Origin: an uncultured Alphaproteobacteria bacterium
Lineage (GTDB): Bacteria > Pseudomonadota > Alphaproteobacteria > HIMB59
Assembly: GCA_902530745.1 (NCBI GenBank)
Contig: CACABO010000009.1
Coordinates: 1 to 59,524 of the forward strand
Length of the DNA stretch: 59,524 nucleotides
Reading direction: 5' to 3'
Under the pieces are notes generated by a model, which saw only the letters and a program-made list of their open reading frames with translations, was not told where the DNA came from and searched no databases. This document shows positions 26,680-35,216 of the stretch, one piece after another (within the stretch, counting starts at the first letter, position 1; each line of letters begins with the position of its first letter). The translations under genes and the position numbers were made by a program.

Positions 26680-27543
26680 ATGAGAGTCATTGCGTTTTAT
26701 AGTTTCTTTAACGTATCTAATCCCAGATTATTAAAAGAGAGGTTAAATTTACACTTTCTTTTAAAACAAATAAAAGGTTCGATTATTGTCAGTGAGGAAG
26801 GTTTAAATGGTACAATAGTAGTCTCTTCAAAATTAGAAAAAAAAATTATCGACTATTTAATGTCTTTAGGAGTCACTAAAGAAAATATAAAATTATCAGA
26901 CTTTAATGGTCAAAGAATTTTTAACGAGTTTAAAATTAAACTTAAAAAGGAAATAGTTACATCTGATTTTGGATTAAAAATTTCAGACATTAAAAAATCT
27001 AAGTTTATTGAACCAAGAGATTGGGATAGATTTGCCAATGATAAAAATGTAGAAATTCTTGATACAAGAAATGATTATGAATTTAAAATTGGTCATTATA
27101 AAAATGCTATCAACCCTAAAATTGAAACATTTAAAGATTTCAAAAATTATATAAAGAATAACAAAGAAAAATTTCAGAATAAAAAAGTTGGTATTTATTG
27201 TACAGGTGGTATTAGATGTGAAAAAGCAGGACCTTTAATGGAAAAATATGGTATTGAGACATATCAACTTAAAGGAGGAATATTAAAATATTTTGAAACC
27301 ACATCTGCTGACTCATGGAAGGGTGAATGCTTTGTTTTTGACTACAGAGTATCTTTGAACAAGCAACTTTCTCAAGGTACGAGTAAGCTTTGTTACGGGT
27401 GTAATATGCCTTTAACTCCAAGAGAGAGAAAATCTCCTAAATATGAAGAAGGATATTCATGTTCCATCTGTTTTGATAATATGACAGAAAAGAAGAGACG
27501 TTCTCTCAAAGATAAGCGAGAACATTGGAAAAAAGTTCTTTAA
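26680..27543 (+). CDS. trhO: tRNA uridine(34) hydroxylase (rhodanese-like)
   Basis: Oxygen-dependent formation of 5-hydroxyuridine at tRNA position 34. Residues 1-95 are the N-terminal acylphosphatase-like domain (SEEGLNGTI); the rhodanese domain follows, with the loop cysteine in YCTGGIRCEKAGPLME; the C-terminus carries CYGCNMPL and CSICFDN cysteine pairs. The 287-residue length fits the short form. Spacing to the next gene, rpmG, is 52 bases. Confidence 0.93.
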   Translation: MRVIAFYSFFNVSNPRLLKERLNLHFLLKQIKGSIIVSEEGLNGTIVVSSKLEKKIIDYLMSLGVTKENIKLSDFNGQRIFNEFKIKLKKEIVTSDFGLKISDIKKSKFIEPRDWDRFANDKNVEILDTRNDYEFKIGHYKNAINPKIETFKDFKNYIKNNKEKFQNKKVGIYCTGGIRCEKAGPLMEKYGIETYQLKGGILKYFETTSADSWKGECFVFDYRVSLNKQLSQGTSKLCYGCNMPLTPRERKSPKYEEGYSCSICFDNMTEKKRRSLKDKREHWKKVL

Positions 27544-27595
27544 TTTCATTAAATATCAATGTTGACCAAATTCAAAATTAGTTTAGTTTACGCCA

Positions 27596-27790
27596 ATGGC
27601 TAAAAAGTCTACATACCAACTTAAACAGTTAATACCTGAAGAAAAACCTGAAACTGGCACAAAATATATTGTACGTAAACCCACTAAAGGATTGAAAGTT
27701 TCTGACAAACTTCGCCAGAGAAAGTATGACCCTGTTTTGAAACAGCATGTTTGGTTTGTAGAAAAGAAAATGCCTCCTCATAGTAAATAA
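27596..27790 (+). CDS. rpmG: Ribosomal protein bL33
   Basis: 64 residues; the C-terminal part RKYDPVLKQHVWFVEKK matches the bL33 consensus, and the N-terminus MAKKSTYQLKQLI fits the first strand. It has no Cys pairs, so it is the zinc-independent type. A loop around residues 12-22 is several residues longer than in E. coli. The photolyase frame continues in the same phase directly after its TAA. Confidence 0.85.
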   Translation: MAKKSTYQLKQLIPEEKPETGTKYIVRKPTKGLKVSDKLRQRKYDPVLKQHVWFVEKKMPPHSK

Positions 27791-27805
27791 TTTTGTTATT
27801 ATTTT

Positions 27806-29215
27806 ATCATCGAAAATAGAACTTTATATTGGCTGAGAAGAGACTTTAGGATTACTGATAATCCTTGTCTGGAATTTATATCGAAACAAAAATCCCCAGC
27901 ATTACTTGTTTATATTTATGATGACATTGAAAAGAAAGCCACTGGAGATGCTGGTCAATGGTGGTTAAACAAAACTCTTCATTTGCATTCCAAGAATTTA
28001 GAACAAAAATTTAATGTAAAGCTTATTATAACTGATGGTGAAGCGAAAAAAAATCTCTCACACCTAATTGAAAAATACAAAATTTCGTCATTAATTTGGA
28101 ATAGGCTCTACTCAGAACAATCTATTAAAAGAGACACTGAGATAAAAAGTTTTTTTAAAAATAAAAAAATTCATGTTGAAACTTTTAATTCACACTTACT
28201 TAATGAGCCTTGGGAAGTACAAAATAACTCTGGTCAGTTCTTTAAAGTTTTTACTCCTTATTGGAAAACTGCTTTTAAAGTTTATTTGAACAAGAAATTT
28301 TCTTATCAAAAAAATACATCAATCAAATCATTTAAACACAATGAAAAAACTAAAATTAATTTTTTATCTAATAGAAGTTGGTATGAGAAGTTTAATAATT
28401 ATTGGAGTCCAGGAGAGGATGCAGCTTTGAAAAAAATTGAAACTTACATTTCTTCTCATATAGATAAATATGATGTAAATAGAAATAGACCTGATTTTGA
28501 TCAAACATCAAGAATATCTCCTCACTTAAGATTTGGAGAGATATCCCCGCGGGTAATAATTGAAAAAATCCAAAATTCAAAAAAATCTAATAATGCTGTA
28601 AATACTTATTTATCAGAAATTGGCTGGCGAGAATTTTCTTATTCATTGTTGTATTATTCTGAAGATTTATCAACTAAACCGATTAACCCTAAATTTAAAA
28701 AATTCCCATGGAGAAGTAGTAAAAAAGATTTTGCTCTATGGACTGAGGGTAAAACAGGCATACCTCTTGTAGACGCTGCAATGAGTCAAATTTATGAAGA
28801 GGGATGGATGCATAATAGGCTTAGAATGGTTGTTGGAAGTTTTCTTGTGAAAAATTTATTATTAAACTGGACATTAGGTGAGCGGTATTTTCAAAAAAGT
28901 TTACTAGATTATGATGAAGCTAGTAATGCAGCTGGATGGCAGTGGATAGCAGGCTGTGGCGCAGATGCCTCCCCGTATTTTCGTGTATTTAATCCTGTGC
29001 TTCAGTCAGAAAAGTTCGATCCACAGGCTAAATTTATCTTGAAGTATATTCCACAATTAAAAATATTTAATTCATCAAAAACAGTATTTGAGCCATATTT
29101 AGATAAAAAATTATTAGATAGTTTAGTCAAAGAAAAAAAATATGTTAATCCAATCGTTGATTTGAAAGAGTCTCGTAACAGAGCACTTGATGCTTATCAA
29201 CAAACAAAATCATAA
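27806..29215 (+). CDS. phrB: Deoxyribodipyrimidine photolyase (class I)
   Basis: FAD-dependent, blue-light repair of cyclobutane pyrimidine dimers. The N-terminal antenna-domain strand LYWLRRDFRITDNP is coded at 27824-27865, and the FAD-binding core (GWMHNRLRM, DYDEASNAAGWQWIAGCGADASPYFRVFNP) is complete. No ATG, GTG or TTG occurs between the rpmG stop (27790) and this strand; candidate starts are ATC at 27806 or 27809, or CTG at 27833. The first TTG (27983) would remove about 50 conserved residues. I place the start at 27806 as most likely; the stop is certain. Overlaps the next gene by up to 26 bases. Confidence 0.85.
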   Translation: MIENRTLYWLRRDFRITDNPCLEFISKQKSPALLVYIYDDIEKKATGDAGQWWLNKTLHLHSKNLEQKFNVKLIITDGEAKKNLSHLIEKYKISSLIWNRLYSEQSIKRDTEIKSFFKNKKIHVETFNSHLLNEPWEVQNNSGQFFKVFTPYWKTAFKVYLNKKFSYQKNTSIKSFKHNEKTKINFLSNRSWYEKFNNYWSPGEDAALKKIETYISSHIDKYDVNRNRPDFDQTSRISPHLRFGEISPRVIIEKIQNSKKSNNAVNTYLSEIGWREFSYSLLYYSEDLSTKPINPKFKKFPWRSSKKDFALWTEGKTGIPLVDAAMSQIYEEGWMHNRLRMVVGSFLVKNLLLNWTLGERYFQKSLLDYDEASNAAGWQWIAGCGADASPYFRVFNPVLQSEKFDPQAKFILKYIPQLKIFNSSKTVFEPYLDKKLLDSLVKEKKYVNPIVDLKESRNRALDAYQQTKS

Positions 29216-30482
29216 TTTGAAAAAAAGCGTAGCTATAATTGGATCTGGTATAGCGGGATTATCTACAGCATATTTTTCACAAGAATATTTTGATGTAACA
29301 CTATTTGAGAAAAATGATTATTTAGGTGGGCATGCAAATACAAGAGAAGTCAAAGATAGTAACGGAAATACTATACCAATAGATACAGGTTTTATTGTCT
29401 ACAATGAACTGACATACCCAAATTTAACAAAATTTTTTGATCTTCTCAAAGTCGAAACTGTTAATAGCAATATGTCCTTTAGTTTTCTTAATGAGGAAAA
29501 CAAATTCGAGTACGGGGGAGGAAGTTTAAGTGCATTATTTGCAGATCGTAAAAATTTTTTTAATTTAAAATTCTACAAAATGTTAAAAGACATCATTATT
29601 TTTTATAAAGTTTATCAAAAAAAAAATATTACATTAGATATTTCAATTAGAGATTTTCTTAAAACAAAAAATTACTCTGATGAATTTATTAATTTCCATC
29701 TTGTTCCTTTAATTTCAAGTATTTGGTCAACTCCCGATCAAGACTCTCTTAATCAGCCATTAAAAAGTATTATTAATTTTTTTCAAAATCACAAATTGTT
29801 TAATTTCACTAATAGACCACAATGGAAGACAATAAGAAATGGTTCTAAACAATATATCAATTTATTAATTAAATCTGCAAAATTTAAAATCAAAAAGTCA
29901 TGTAGAATTCAAAAAATTTCAAGAAATGATAAAATTGAAATTTTCTTTGAAGGAAAAAAATCTGTTTTTGATATTATAATATTTGCATGTCCTCCAAACC
30001 ATTTTTTTCCTCTTTTAGATAAAATACATCAGAAAGAGCATGAGGTTTTAAATGAATTTGATTTTCAAAAAAATTTAGCACAATTGCATCAAAATAACTC
30101 TCTTATGCCAACTCATTTAAAAGCTTGGTCAAGTTGGAATTTTCATACGAATTTAAATAATAAATGTACTTTAAGTTATTGGATGAATAAATTGCAACCA
30201 CTAGAAACTAATGACAATTTCTTTGTCTCTCTTAATCAGGATCAAAATCAGAATCACTATCAAACAATTTACGAACATCCAATATTCTCACCTAAAACTC
30301 TAAGTGCTCAAAAAAATATTTCACAAATTCAAGGCTATGAGAATTCTTATTATGTTGGTAGTTATCTTGGCTATGGTTTTCATGAAGACGGTATTCAATC
30401 TGCTATAAAAGTTTGTAAAAGGTTAAATATAGATTTAAAGGAGTTTAAAAATGCGGATACATCAAGAGTGCAATGGAATTAA
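29190..30482 (+). CDS. FAD-dependent oxidoreductase, amine-oxidase fold (COG2907 type)
   Basis: N-terminal dinucleotide-binding motif IIGSGIAGLSTAYF, then EKNDYLGGHANT and IDTGFIVYNELTYPNL. The C-terminal YVGSYLGYGFHEDGIQSA closes the FAD site and is typical of the COG2907 group found beside photolyase, DUF1365 and cfa-like genes. In Rhodobacter sphaeroides a flavin-containing desaturase of this genomic context acts on methylated fatty acids, from memory. ATG at 29190 overlaps the photolyase; a TTG at 29217 just after the photolyase stop is an alternative. Confidence 0.88.
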   Translation: MLINKQNHNLKKSVAIIGSGIAGLSTAYFSQEYFDVTLFEKNDYLGGHANTREVKDSNGNTIPIDTGFIVYNELTYPNLTKFFDLLKVETVNSNMSFSFLNEENKFEYGGGSLSALFADRKNFFNLKFYKMLKDIIIFYKVYQKKNITLDISIRDFLKTKNYSDEFINFHLVPLISSIWSTPDQDSLNQPLKSIINFFQNHKLFNFTNRPQWKTIRNGSKQYINLLIKSAKFKIKKSCRIQKISRNDKIEIFFEGKKSVFDIIIFACPPNHFFPLLDKIHQKEHEVLNEFDFQKNLAQLHQNNSLMPTHLKAWSSWNFHTNLNNKCTLSYWMNKLQPLETNDNFFVSLNQDQNQNHYQTIYEHPIFSPKTLSAQKNISQIQGYENSYYVGSYLGYGFHEDGIQSAIKVCKRLNIDLKEFKNADTSRVQWN

Positions 30483-31225
30483 TTTCTTCTCATTGTTTTG
30501 GAATAGGTAAAATAATTCATAAAAGAACCAGGGATACTAATAATTTTTTTCAATATAATGCACCTTACTTAAGCATAAATCTAAGTAACACAATAAACAT
30601 CCATCCATTTATATCTCTAAATAGATTTAACTTTTTTTCAATTTTTTATAAACAGCACGGATTTAGAAATAAAAAAAAGAGTTTATATGATTTTGCAAAA
30701 AATATTGCTGAAAAACACAATATTGTTTTTAATAGTATTCAATTTATATGTATCCCATCAATTGTTGGTTATTCTTTTAACCCTATTAGCTTTTATTTAT
30801 ATCTTGATAGTAAAAATAAAGTTAAGTCGATCATATATGAAGTGAAAAATACATTTGGAGACCAAGTTCATTATTTAACTTTGAACAAATTTAAAGATAA
30901 AGAGTTTAAAAAAAATATGTATGTGTCACCATTTATTGAAATGGACTGCATTTATAAGATTTCTTCAAAAAATAAAAGAAAAAACCATTTTTTTTGTAAT
31001 ATTAATCAATTTAATCTTAAAAAGGAGCAAATATTTTATGCCTCTATAGATTTAAATTTAAAAGAAATAACTTTTTATAATTTTATTTTGTTTTTAATTT
31101 TAAATATTTTTGGGAGTGTAAAAACAATCACTCTTATTCACTATCAGGCAATCAAGCTTTTTTTAAAAAAAAGTAAATTCTTTAAATATTCCAATAGAAT
31201 AAAAGATAATCTATACTTAGATTAG
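30473..31225 (+). CDS. DUF1365 family protein
   Basis: 250 residues; SHCFGIGKIIHKRTRDTNNFFQY at the N-terminus and the central YSFNPISFYLY are the DUF1365 hallmarks. The biochemical role is unknown, but the gene is nearly always next to a COG2907 oxidoreductase and a cfa-like methyltransferase. It overlaps the FAD oxidoreductase by 10 bases and precedes the methyltransferase by 18 bases, so the three are one operon. Confidence 0.9.
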   Translation: MELISSHCFGIGKIIHKRTRDTNNFFQYNAPYLSINLSNTINIHPFISLNRFNFFSIFYKQHGFRNKKKSLYDFAKNIAEKHNIVFNSIQFICIPSIVGYSFNPISFYLYLDSKNKVKSIIYEVKNTFGDQVHYLTLNKFKDKEFKKNMYVSPFIEMDCIYKISSKNKRKNHFFCNINQFNLKKEQIFYASIDLNLKEITFYNFILFLILNIFGSVKTITLIHYQAIKLFLKKSKFFKYSNRIKDNLYLD

Positions 31226-31243
31226 TTAAAATTAGGTAAAATC

Positions 31244-32413
31244 TTGTTTATTGATAGATATATAAAAAAAGTTTGTTCTAAAATCAGATATGGATCTTTG
31301 ACTTTAAATGTTAAGGGTAAATCTTATGAGTTTTATGGTGAATTAGAGGGTCCTTCAGTGCATTTAACAATTAGTCGTATCTCTATGATATGGGATTTGT
31401 ATTTTCGTGGTTCAGTCGGGCTTGGTGAAGCTTATATAAAAAAGAAATTTGAAGCAGACGATTTAAGTAAATTTTTAGAATTTGGTGCACTAAATGAAAG
31501 AGCTTTTGGTAACGAAATGAGTGGATCTAAGTTTTACAGATTTTTATCAAAAAAATATATGAATAAAACTAAAAACTCATTATTTCAGAGTAAAAAAAAT
31601 ATTCATGCTCACTATGATCTTGGTAATGATTTCTATTTGGAGTGGCTGGATGATACTTTAACTTATTCCTCAGGTTTTTTTAAAACAGGCTCGGAAACAT
31701 TATCTGAGGCACAAAAAAATAAATTTGAAAGTCTTATTGAGGGTAATGAGCCTAGACCAGGTGATCATGTTTTAGAAATTGGTTCTGGATGGGGAAGTTT
31801 TGCTTTTTATTTAATTTCAAAATTCCCTGATATCAAAATCGATACTTTAACTATCTCAAAAGAGCAATACGAATTTGTAAAAACAAAAATTAGAGAACAT
31901 CATTTAGAAAATAAGCTAAATGTCATATATAAAGATTACAGGGAACATCAAGGAGAATATTCTAGAATCTACTCCATTGAAATGTTTGAGGCTGTTGGAA
32001 TACAATATTGGCAAACTTATTTTGAAAAAATTAAAGACTTGTTGAAACCATCGGGAGTCTTTTCAATGCAAACTATTGTAATTTTTGAAGATTTTTTCGA
32101 GAGGTATACTCGAAAAATTGATTTTATTCAAAAATATATTTTTCCTGGTGGAATGTTACCATCAGTAAAAGCTTTAGAAAAAATAGCTAATCAAAAAAAA
32201 TTTGACTTCCAAATTAAAAATCAAATGGCGGATAGTTATTATCAAACACTTGAGATGTGGAGAAAAAATTTTAACAATAAATGGGATATAATAAAAAATT
32301 TAGGTTACTCTGAAGATTTTAAAAGAATGTGGAATTTTTACTTATCATATTGTTCAGGAGGTTTTAAGGCAAAAACTATTGATGTATATCAAATAGATTT
32401 TATCAATAAGTAA
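31244..32413 (+). CDS. Cfa-like phospholipid fatty-acyl methyltransferase with altered bicarbonate site
   Basis: SAM-dependent methyltransferase acting on unsaturated chains in membrane phospholipids. The SAM motif VLEIGSGWGSFAFY is at residues 176-189; HYDLGNDFY, MFEAVG and IFPGGMLPS are family blocks. Aligned by eye to E. coli Cfa, Glu239, Tyr317 and Cys354 are kept (Glu249, Tyr332, Cys370), but Cys139 is Ser143 and His266 is Gln276. Those two help hold the catalytic bicarbonate, so this may place a methyl or methylene group rather than a cyclopropane ring. Start is TTG at 31244 with an AGGT Shine-Dalgarno. Confidence 0.9.
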   Translation: MFIDRYIKKVCSKIRYGSLTLNVKGKSYEFYGELEGPSVHLTISRISMIWDLYFRGSVGLGEAYIKKKFEADDLSKFLEFGALNERAFGNEMSGSKFYRFLSKKYMNKTKNSLFQSKKNIHAHYDLGNDFYLEWLDDTLTYSSGFFKTGSETLSEAQKNKFESLIEGNEPRPGDHVLEIGSGWGSFAFYLISKFPDIKIDTLTISKEQYEFVKTKIREHHLENKLNVIYKDYREHQGEYSRIYSIEMFEAVGIQYWQTYFEKIKDLLKPSGVFSMQTIVIFEDFFERYTRKIDFIQKYIFPGGMLPSVKALEKIANQKKFDFQIKNQMADSYYQTLEMWRKNFNNKWDIIKNLGYSEDFKRMWNFYLSYCSGGFKAKTIDVYQIDFINK

Positions 32414-32464
32414 ATTAAATCTGTTAAAGATCTACTTTCATCAATGAGCGTATTGATTGTGTGT

Positions 32465-32989
32465 ATGAGAAATGTATTAATAGCGAGTATTTTATTAATA
32501 TTTGTCAGTGGGTGCAATAACATGAAACTTGAAGACTTTGCCAACAAAAAACCAATATTTAAAATAGAAGAGTATTTTTTAGGAAAAACAACAGCCAGTG
32601 GTCTTTTTATTGATAGACTTGGAAAGGTAAGGCGACAATTTACTGTTGAAATGGAAGGTATTCAACAGGAAGATATTTTTATTCTCAATGAGACCTTCCT
32701 CTATGATGATGGAGAGGAAGAATTCAGAAGATGGGAAATAAAAAAAACTGGAGAAAATACCTACGAAGGAATTTCTGATGATATTATAGGTGTAGCTTTA
32801 GGTGAAAGTTCAGGTAATGCTTTAAATTGGCATTATACATTAAAACTCAAGTATGGTGATGGAATAATGAACGTTAAATTTGATGATTGGATGATTATGC
32901 AAGATGAAAAAAATGTATTCAACAAAGCTACTATGAAAAAATTTGGTATAAGACTAGGAGATGTTTATTTATTCTTCACTAAGCAGTAG
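32465..32989 (+). CDS. DUF3833 lipoprotein
   Basis: The signal peptide from ATG 32465 ends in a lipobox (FVSGC), so it is a lipoprotein; an ATG at 32444 would add seven residues before it. DUF3833 blocks: FLGKTTASGLFIDRLGKVRRQFTV, ETFLYDDGEEEFRRWEI and SGNALNWHYTL. The family is of unknown function but travels with the photolyase/Cfa gene set, suggesting a membrane-lipid role in the periplasm. It overlaps the convergent trcR by 11 bases. Confidence 0.85.
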   Translation: MRNVLIASILLIFVSGCNNMKLEDFANKKPIFKIEEYFLGKTTASGLFIDRLGKVRRQFTVEMEGIQQEDIFILNETFLYDDGEEEFRRWEIKKTGENTYEGISDDIIGVALGESSGNALNWHYTLKLKYGDGIMNVKFDDWMIMQDEKNVFNKATMKKFGIRLGDVYLFFTKQ

Positions 32990-33563
32990 TAGACTGTAAT
33001 TTTTCTGCCTTTTCTTTTGCTTTTCTCTCTCGTTCTGCTTTTCGCTGACCTTTTTCAACTAGTGCTTCGAGCTCCTCATAAGTACATAAACCAAGATCAG
33101 TGGGGTTTCTAAACTCTGTAATTGGTTGAGATTGATTACCAGCCCTTATATTCGCAACAGTAGGCTTAGTAGAACTTGTAAGTTTAGCAATTTGTGTATC
33201 TGTTAGTATTTGTCCATACTCACGAATTAGCCAAGCTATAGCCTTAGGTCTTTCTTGTCTTACTGATAATGGTAAGTATTTTTTTGTTTTAACGCTCGAT
33301 TGAATGGACTCAGATTTTTTATTTTGCAATTGAAGTTCAAGAGAATGATCTCCCTCACAACGTTTAATCTCATCCATAGTTAATTGACCACTGGCGATAG
33401 GGTTTAATCCTTGCATGCGGTAAGCGTCCTCACCATCTGCAATACTTTGAACTTCTAGCTCATGTAATTGACAGAATTGAGATATTTGGGAAAAACTTAA
33501 AGCAGTATTGTCTACCAACCATACGGCCGTAGCTAAGGGCATTAAAGGTTTATTGTCAGACAT
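32979..33563 (-). CDS. trcR: Cell-cycle transcriptional regulator TrcR (DUF1013)
   Basis: 194 residues. MPLATAVWLVDNTALSFSQISQFC at the N-terminus and the helix-turn-helix region DTQIAKLTSSTKPTVANIR are typical of DUF1013, an alphaproteobacterial family that works with the CtrA/GcrA-era cell-cycle network. The C-terminus is a charged helix. The gene is 15 bases downstream of rpmE, so a shared transcript is likely. Confidence 0.9.
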   Translation of the reverse strand: MSDNKPLMPLATAVWLVDNTALSFSQISQFCQLHELEVQSIADGEDAYRMQGLNPIASGQLTMDEIKRCEGDHSLELQLQNKKSESIQSSVKTKKYLPLSVRQERPKAIAWLIREYGQILTDTQIAKLTSSTKPTVANIRAGNQSQPITEFRNPTDLGLCTYEELEALVEKGQRKAERERKAKEKAEKLQSTTA

Positions 33564-33578
33564 GGTCTTGTTAATTTA

Positions 33579-33800
33579 TTAAATATTAAATGACTTATAT
33601 TTATTTTTAAAACGTGCAACTCTTCCACCTGAGTCAACCATTTTTCCAGATCCTTGATTCCAAGCTGGATGAGATAATGGGTCAATTTCAAGCTTCATAG
33701 TATCGCCAGCTTTACCCCAAGTGGATCTTGTCTTATAAGTTGATCCATCAGTACGCTCTACAGTAATTTCATGGTAATCAGGGTGTATTTTTTGTTTCAT
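33579..33800 (-). CDS. rpmE: Ribosomal protein bL31
   Basis: 73 residues from ATG 33800 ([14 protein letters not shown]); an upstream in-frame ATG at 33884 lies inside suhB and adds 28 residues with no family match. [18 protein letters not shown] and [22 protein letters not shown] are bL31 blocks. It lacks the CXXC pairs, so it is the zinc-free form. Lies 46 bases after suhB. Confidence 0.92.
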   Translation of the reverse strand: MKQKIHPDYHEITVERTDGSTYKTRSTWGKAGDTMKLEIDPLSHPAWNQGSGKMVDSGGRVARFKNKYKSFNI

Positions 33801-33846
33801 GGTTAAGAGAAAATAGAGATCAAAGGTTAAAAAATCAAGTAAATAT

Positions 33847-34641
33847 TTATAGACTTTTTCGCAATTCTCCACTAATAGCAGCACTAGAGGCTATTAAACT
33901 TTCGTCCTTTAAAGGATCAAAAACATCACCTTTTTCATTTAGGCATATCCCGCCGGCTTCATTTACTAAAATAATACCTGCCACAATATCCCAAAGATTT
34001 AATCTTAATGACCAAAATCCATCAAATTTTCCTGATGCCACATTCGCTAAATCAAGAGCTGACGAACCCAGTATTCTTACACTAGTTTTTCTTTGAAGCG
34101 CTCCTATTTGAGCGATTCCTTTTTCAAGAATATCTTCATGCTTGATTTGCACACCAGATGTAAACATACATCCATCTAACTTATCTCTCTGGGAAACCCT
34201 GAGTCTTTGGTTGTTAATCCAAGAACCAGAACCCTTATGAGCCCAAAATAATTCGTTCAAAATTGGGTTATATGTAACACCAGCAATAATTTCTCCTTTT
34301 TGCATTAATCCAATAGTTACTGCAAAGTAACCATTTCCATGTATGAAATTTTTTGTTCCGTCAAGTGGGTCTGAGATAAACACAGGAGTATCACCTTTAA
34401 GCTTTTCTAAATCTTCGATACTAAAAGTCTCCTCGTCAATTTGAAGAAAATCAGGTCTATCTTTTCCCAAAGTAAAACTGATAGTTTCAGATGCTCTTAT
34501 ATCTGCAGAGGATACAAAGTCATTTTTATCTTTTTTAGAAATTTGAAGTTTCTCAAGTTCTCCAAAATCTCTTATTAAAGATTTAGCAGCATTCCTACAT
34601 GCCTTTTCCATAACAACAATTACTGGTGGGACAATAGCCAT
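33847..34641 (-). CDS. suhB: Inositol monophosphatase family protein
   Basis: Mg2+-dependent phosphatase of the SuhB/IMPase family, 264 residues. Metal-binding blocks: [22 protein letters not shown] and, near the C-terminus, [16 protein letters not shown]. SuhB also binds the NusG/RNA polymerase antitermination complex in E. coli. Positioned between efp and rpmE on the same strand, 8 bases after efp, consistent with a translation-related operon. Confidence 0.93.
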   Translation of the reverse strand: MAIVPPVIVVMEKACRNAAKSLIRDFGELEKLQISKKDKNDFVSSADIRASETISFTLGKDRPDFLQIDEETFSIEDLEKLKGDTPVFISDPLDGTKNFIHGNGYFAVTIGLMQKGEIIAGVTYNPILNELFWAHKGSGSWINNQRLRVSQRDKLDGCMFTSGVQIKHEDILEKGIAQIGALQRKTSVRILGSSALDLANVASGKFDGFWSLRLNLWDIVAGIILVNEAGGICLNEKGDVFDPLKDESLIASSAAISGELRKSL

Positions 34642-34649
34642 AGAAAAAA

Positions 34650-35216
34650 TTATTTTGCTTTTTCTATGTAAGTTAATTCAGACGTGTTTATTCTAATTTT
34701 GTCACCCGTTTCAATATGAGGTGGAACAGTAACTCTTACACCGTTAGTTAACAATGCTGGTTTATATGATGAAGATGCTGTTTGACCTTTAACAACAGCC
34801 TCTGTTTCGGCTATTTGTACTGTGAGACTTTCAGGAGGATTAACATTCATTGGTTTTTCATCATAAAACTCAATAGAGACTTCCATTCCATCTTCAAGAA
34901 ATTTTGCTGTATTTTCATTTACTTGGCTAATGTTCATAACTATTTGCTCATAGGTTTGGTTATTCATAAAAGTAAAATCCTCTCCACTACGAAATAAAAA
35001 TTGATGATCTATCTCTTCAGCACGAATTTTTTCAAGAGACTCTGAACTTCTAAATCTCTCATTTAATTTTGACTGGTTTGAAATATTTTTCAACTCAGCT
35101 TGAATGTATGCCCCACCTTTTCCAGGTTGTGTGTGTGATAATTTAGCGACTTTCCAAAGCGAATTGTTATGTTGAATTATATTTCCTATCTTTAAGTCGT
35201 TAGCATTAATCTTCAT
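34650..35216 (-). CDS. efp: Elongation factor P
   Basis: Three-domain translation factor that relieves polyproline stalling, 188 residues. The tip loop reads QPGKGGAYIQAELKN with the modifiable lysine at Lys33. IAETEAVVKGQT and GDKIRINTSELTYIEKA are the conserved C-terminal blocks. Overlaps the upstream fba gene by 4 bases. EpmA/EpmB lysyl-modification enzymes are not in the window. Confidence 0.95.
   Translation of the reverse strand: MKINANDLKIGNIIQHNNSLWKVAKLSHTQPGKGGAYIQAELKNISNQSKLNERFRSSESLEKIRAEEIDHQFLFRSGEDFTFMNNQTYEQIVMNISQVNENTAKFLEDGMEVSIEFYDEKPMNVNPPESLTVQIAETEAVVKGQTASSSYKPALLTNGVRVTVPPHIETGDKIRINTSELTYIEKAK

Noticed and set aside
33801-33884. N-terminal extension of bL31 from an ATG at 33884
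   Set aside because: The extra 28 residues overlap suhB and match nothing in the bL31 family; the ATG at 33800 gives the normal N-terminus.
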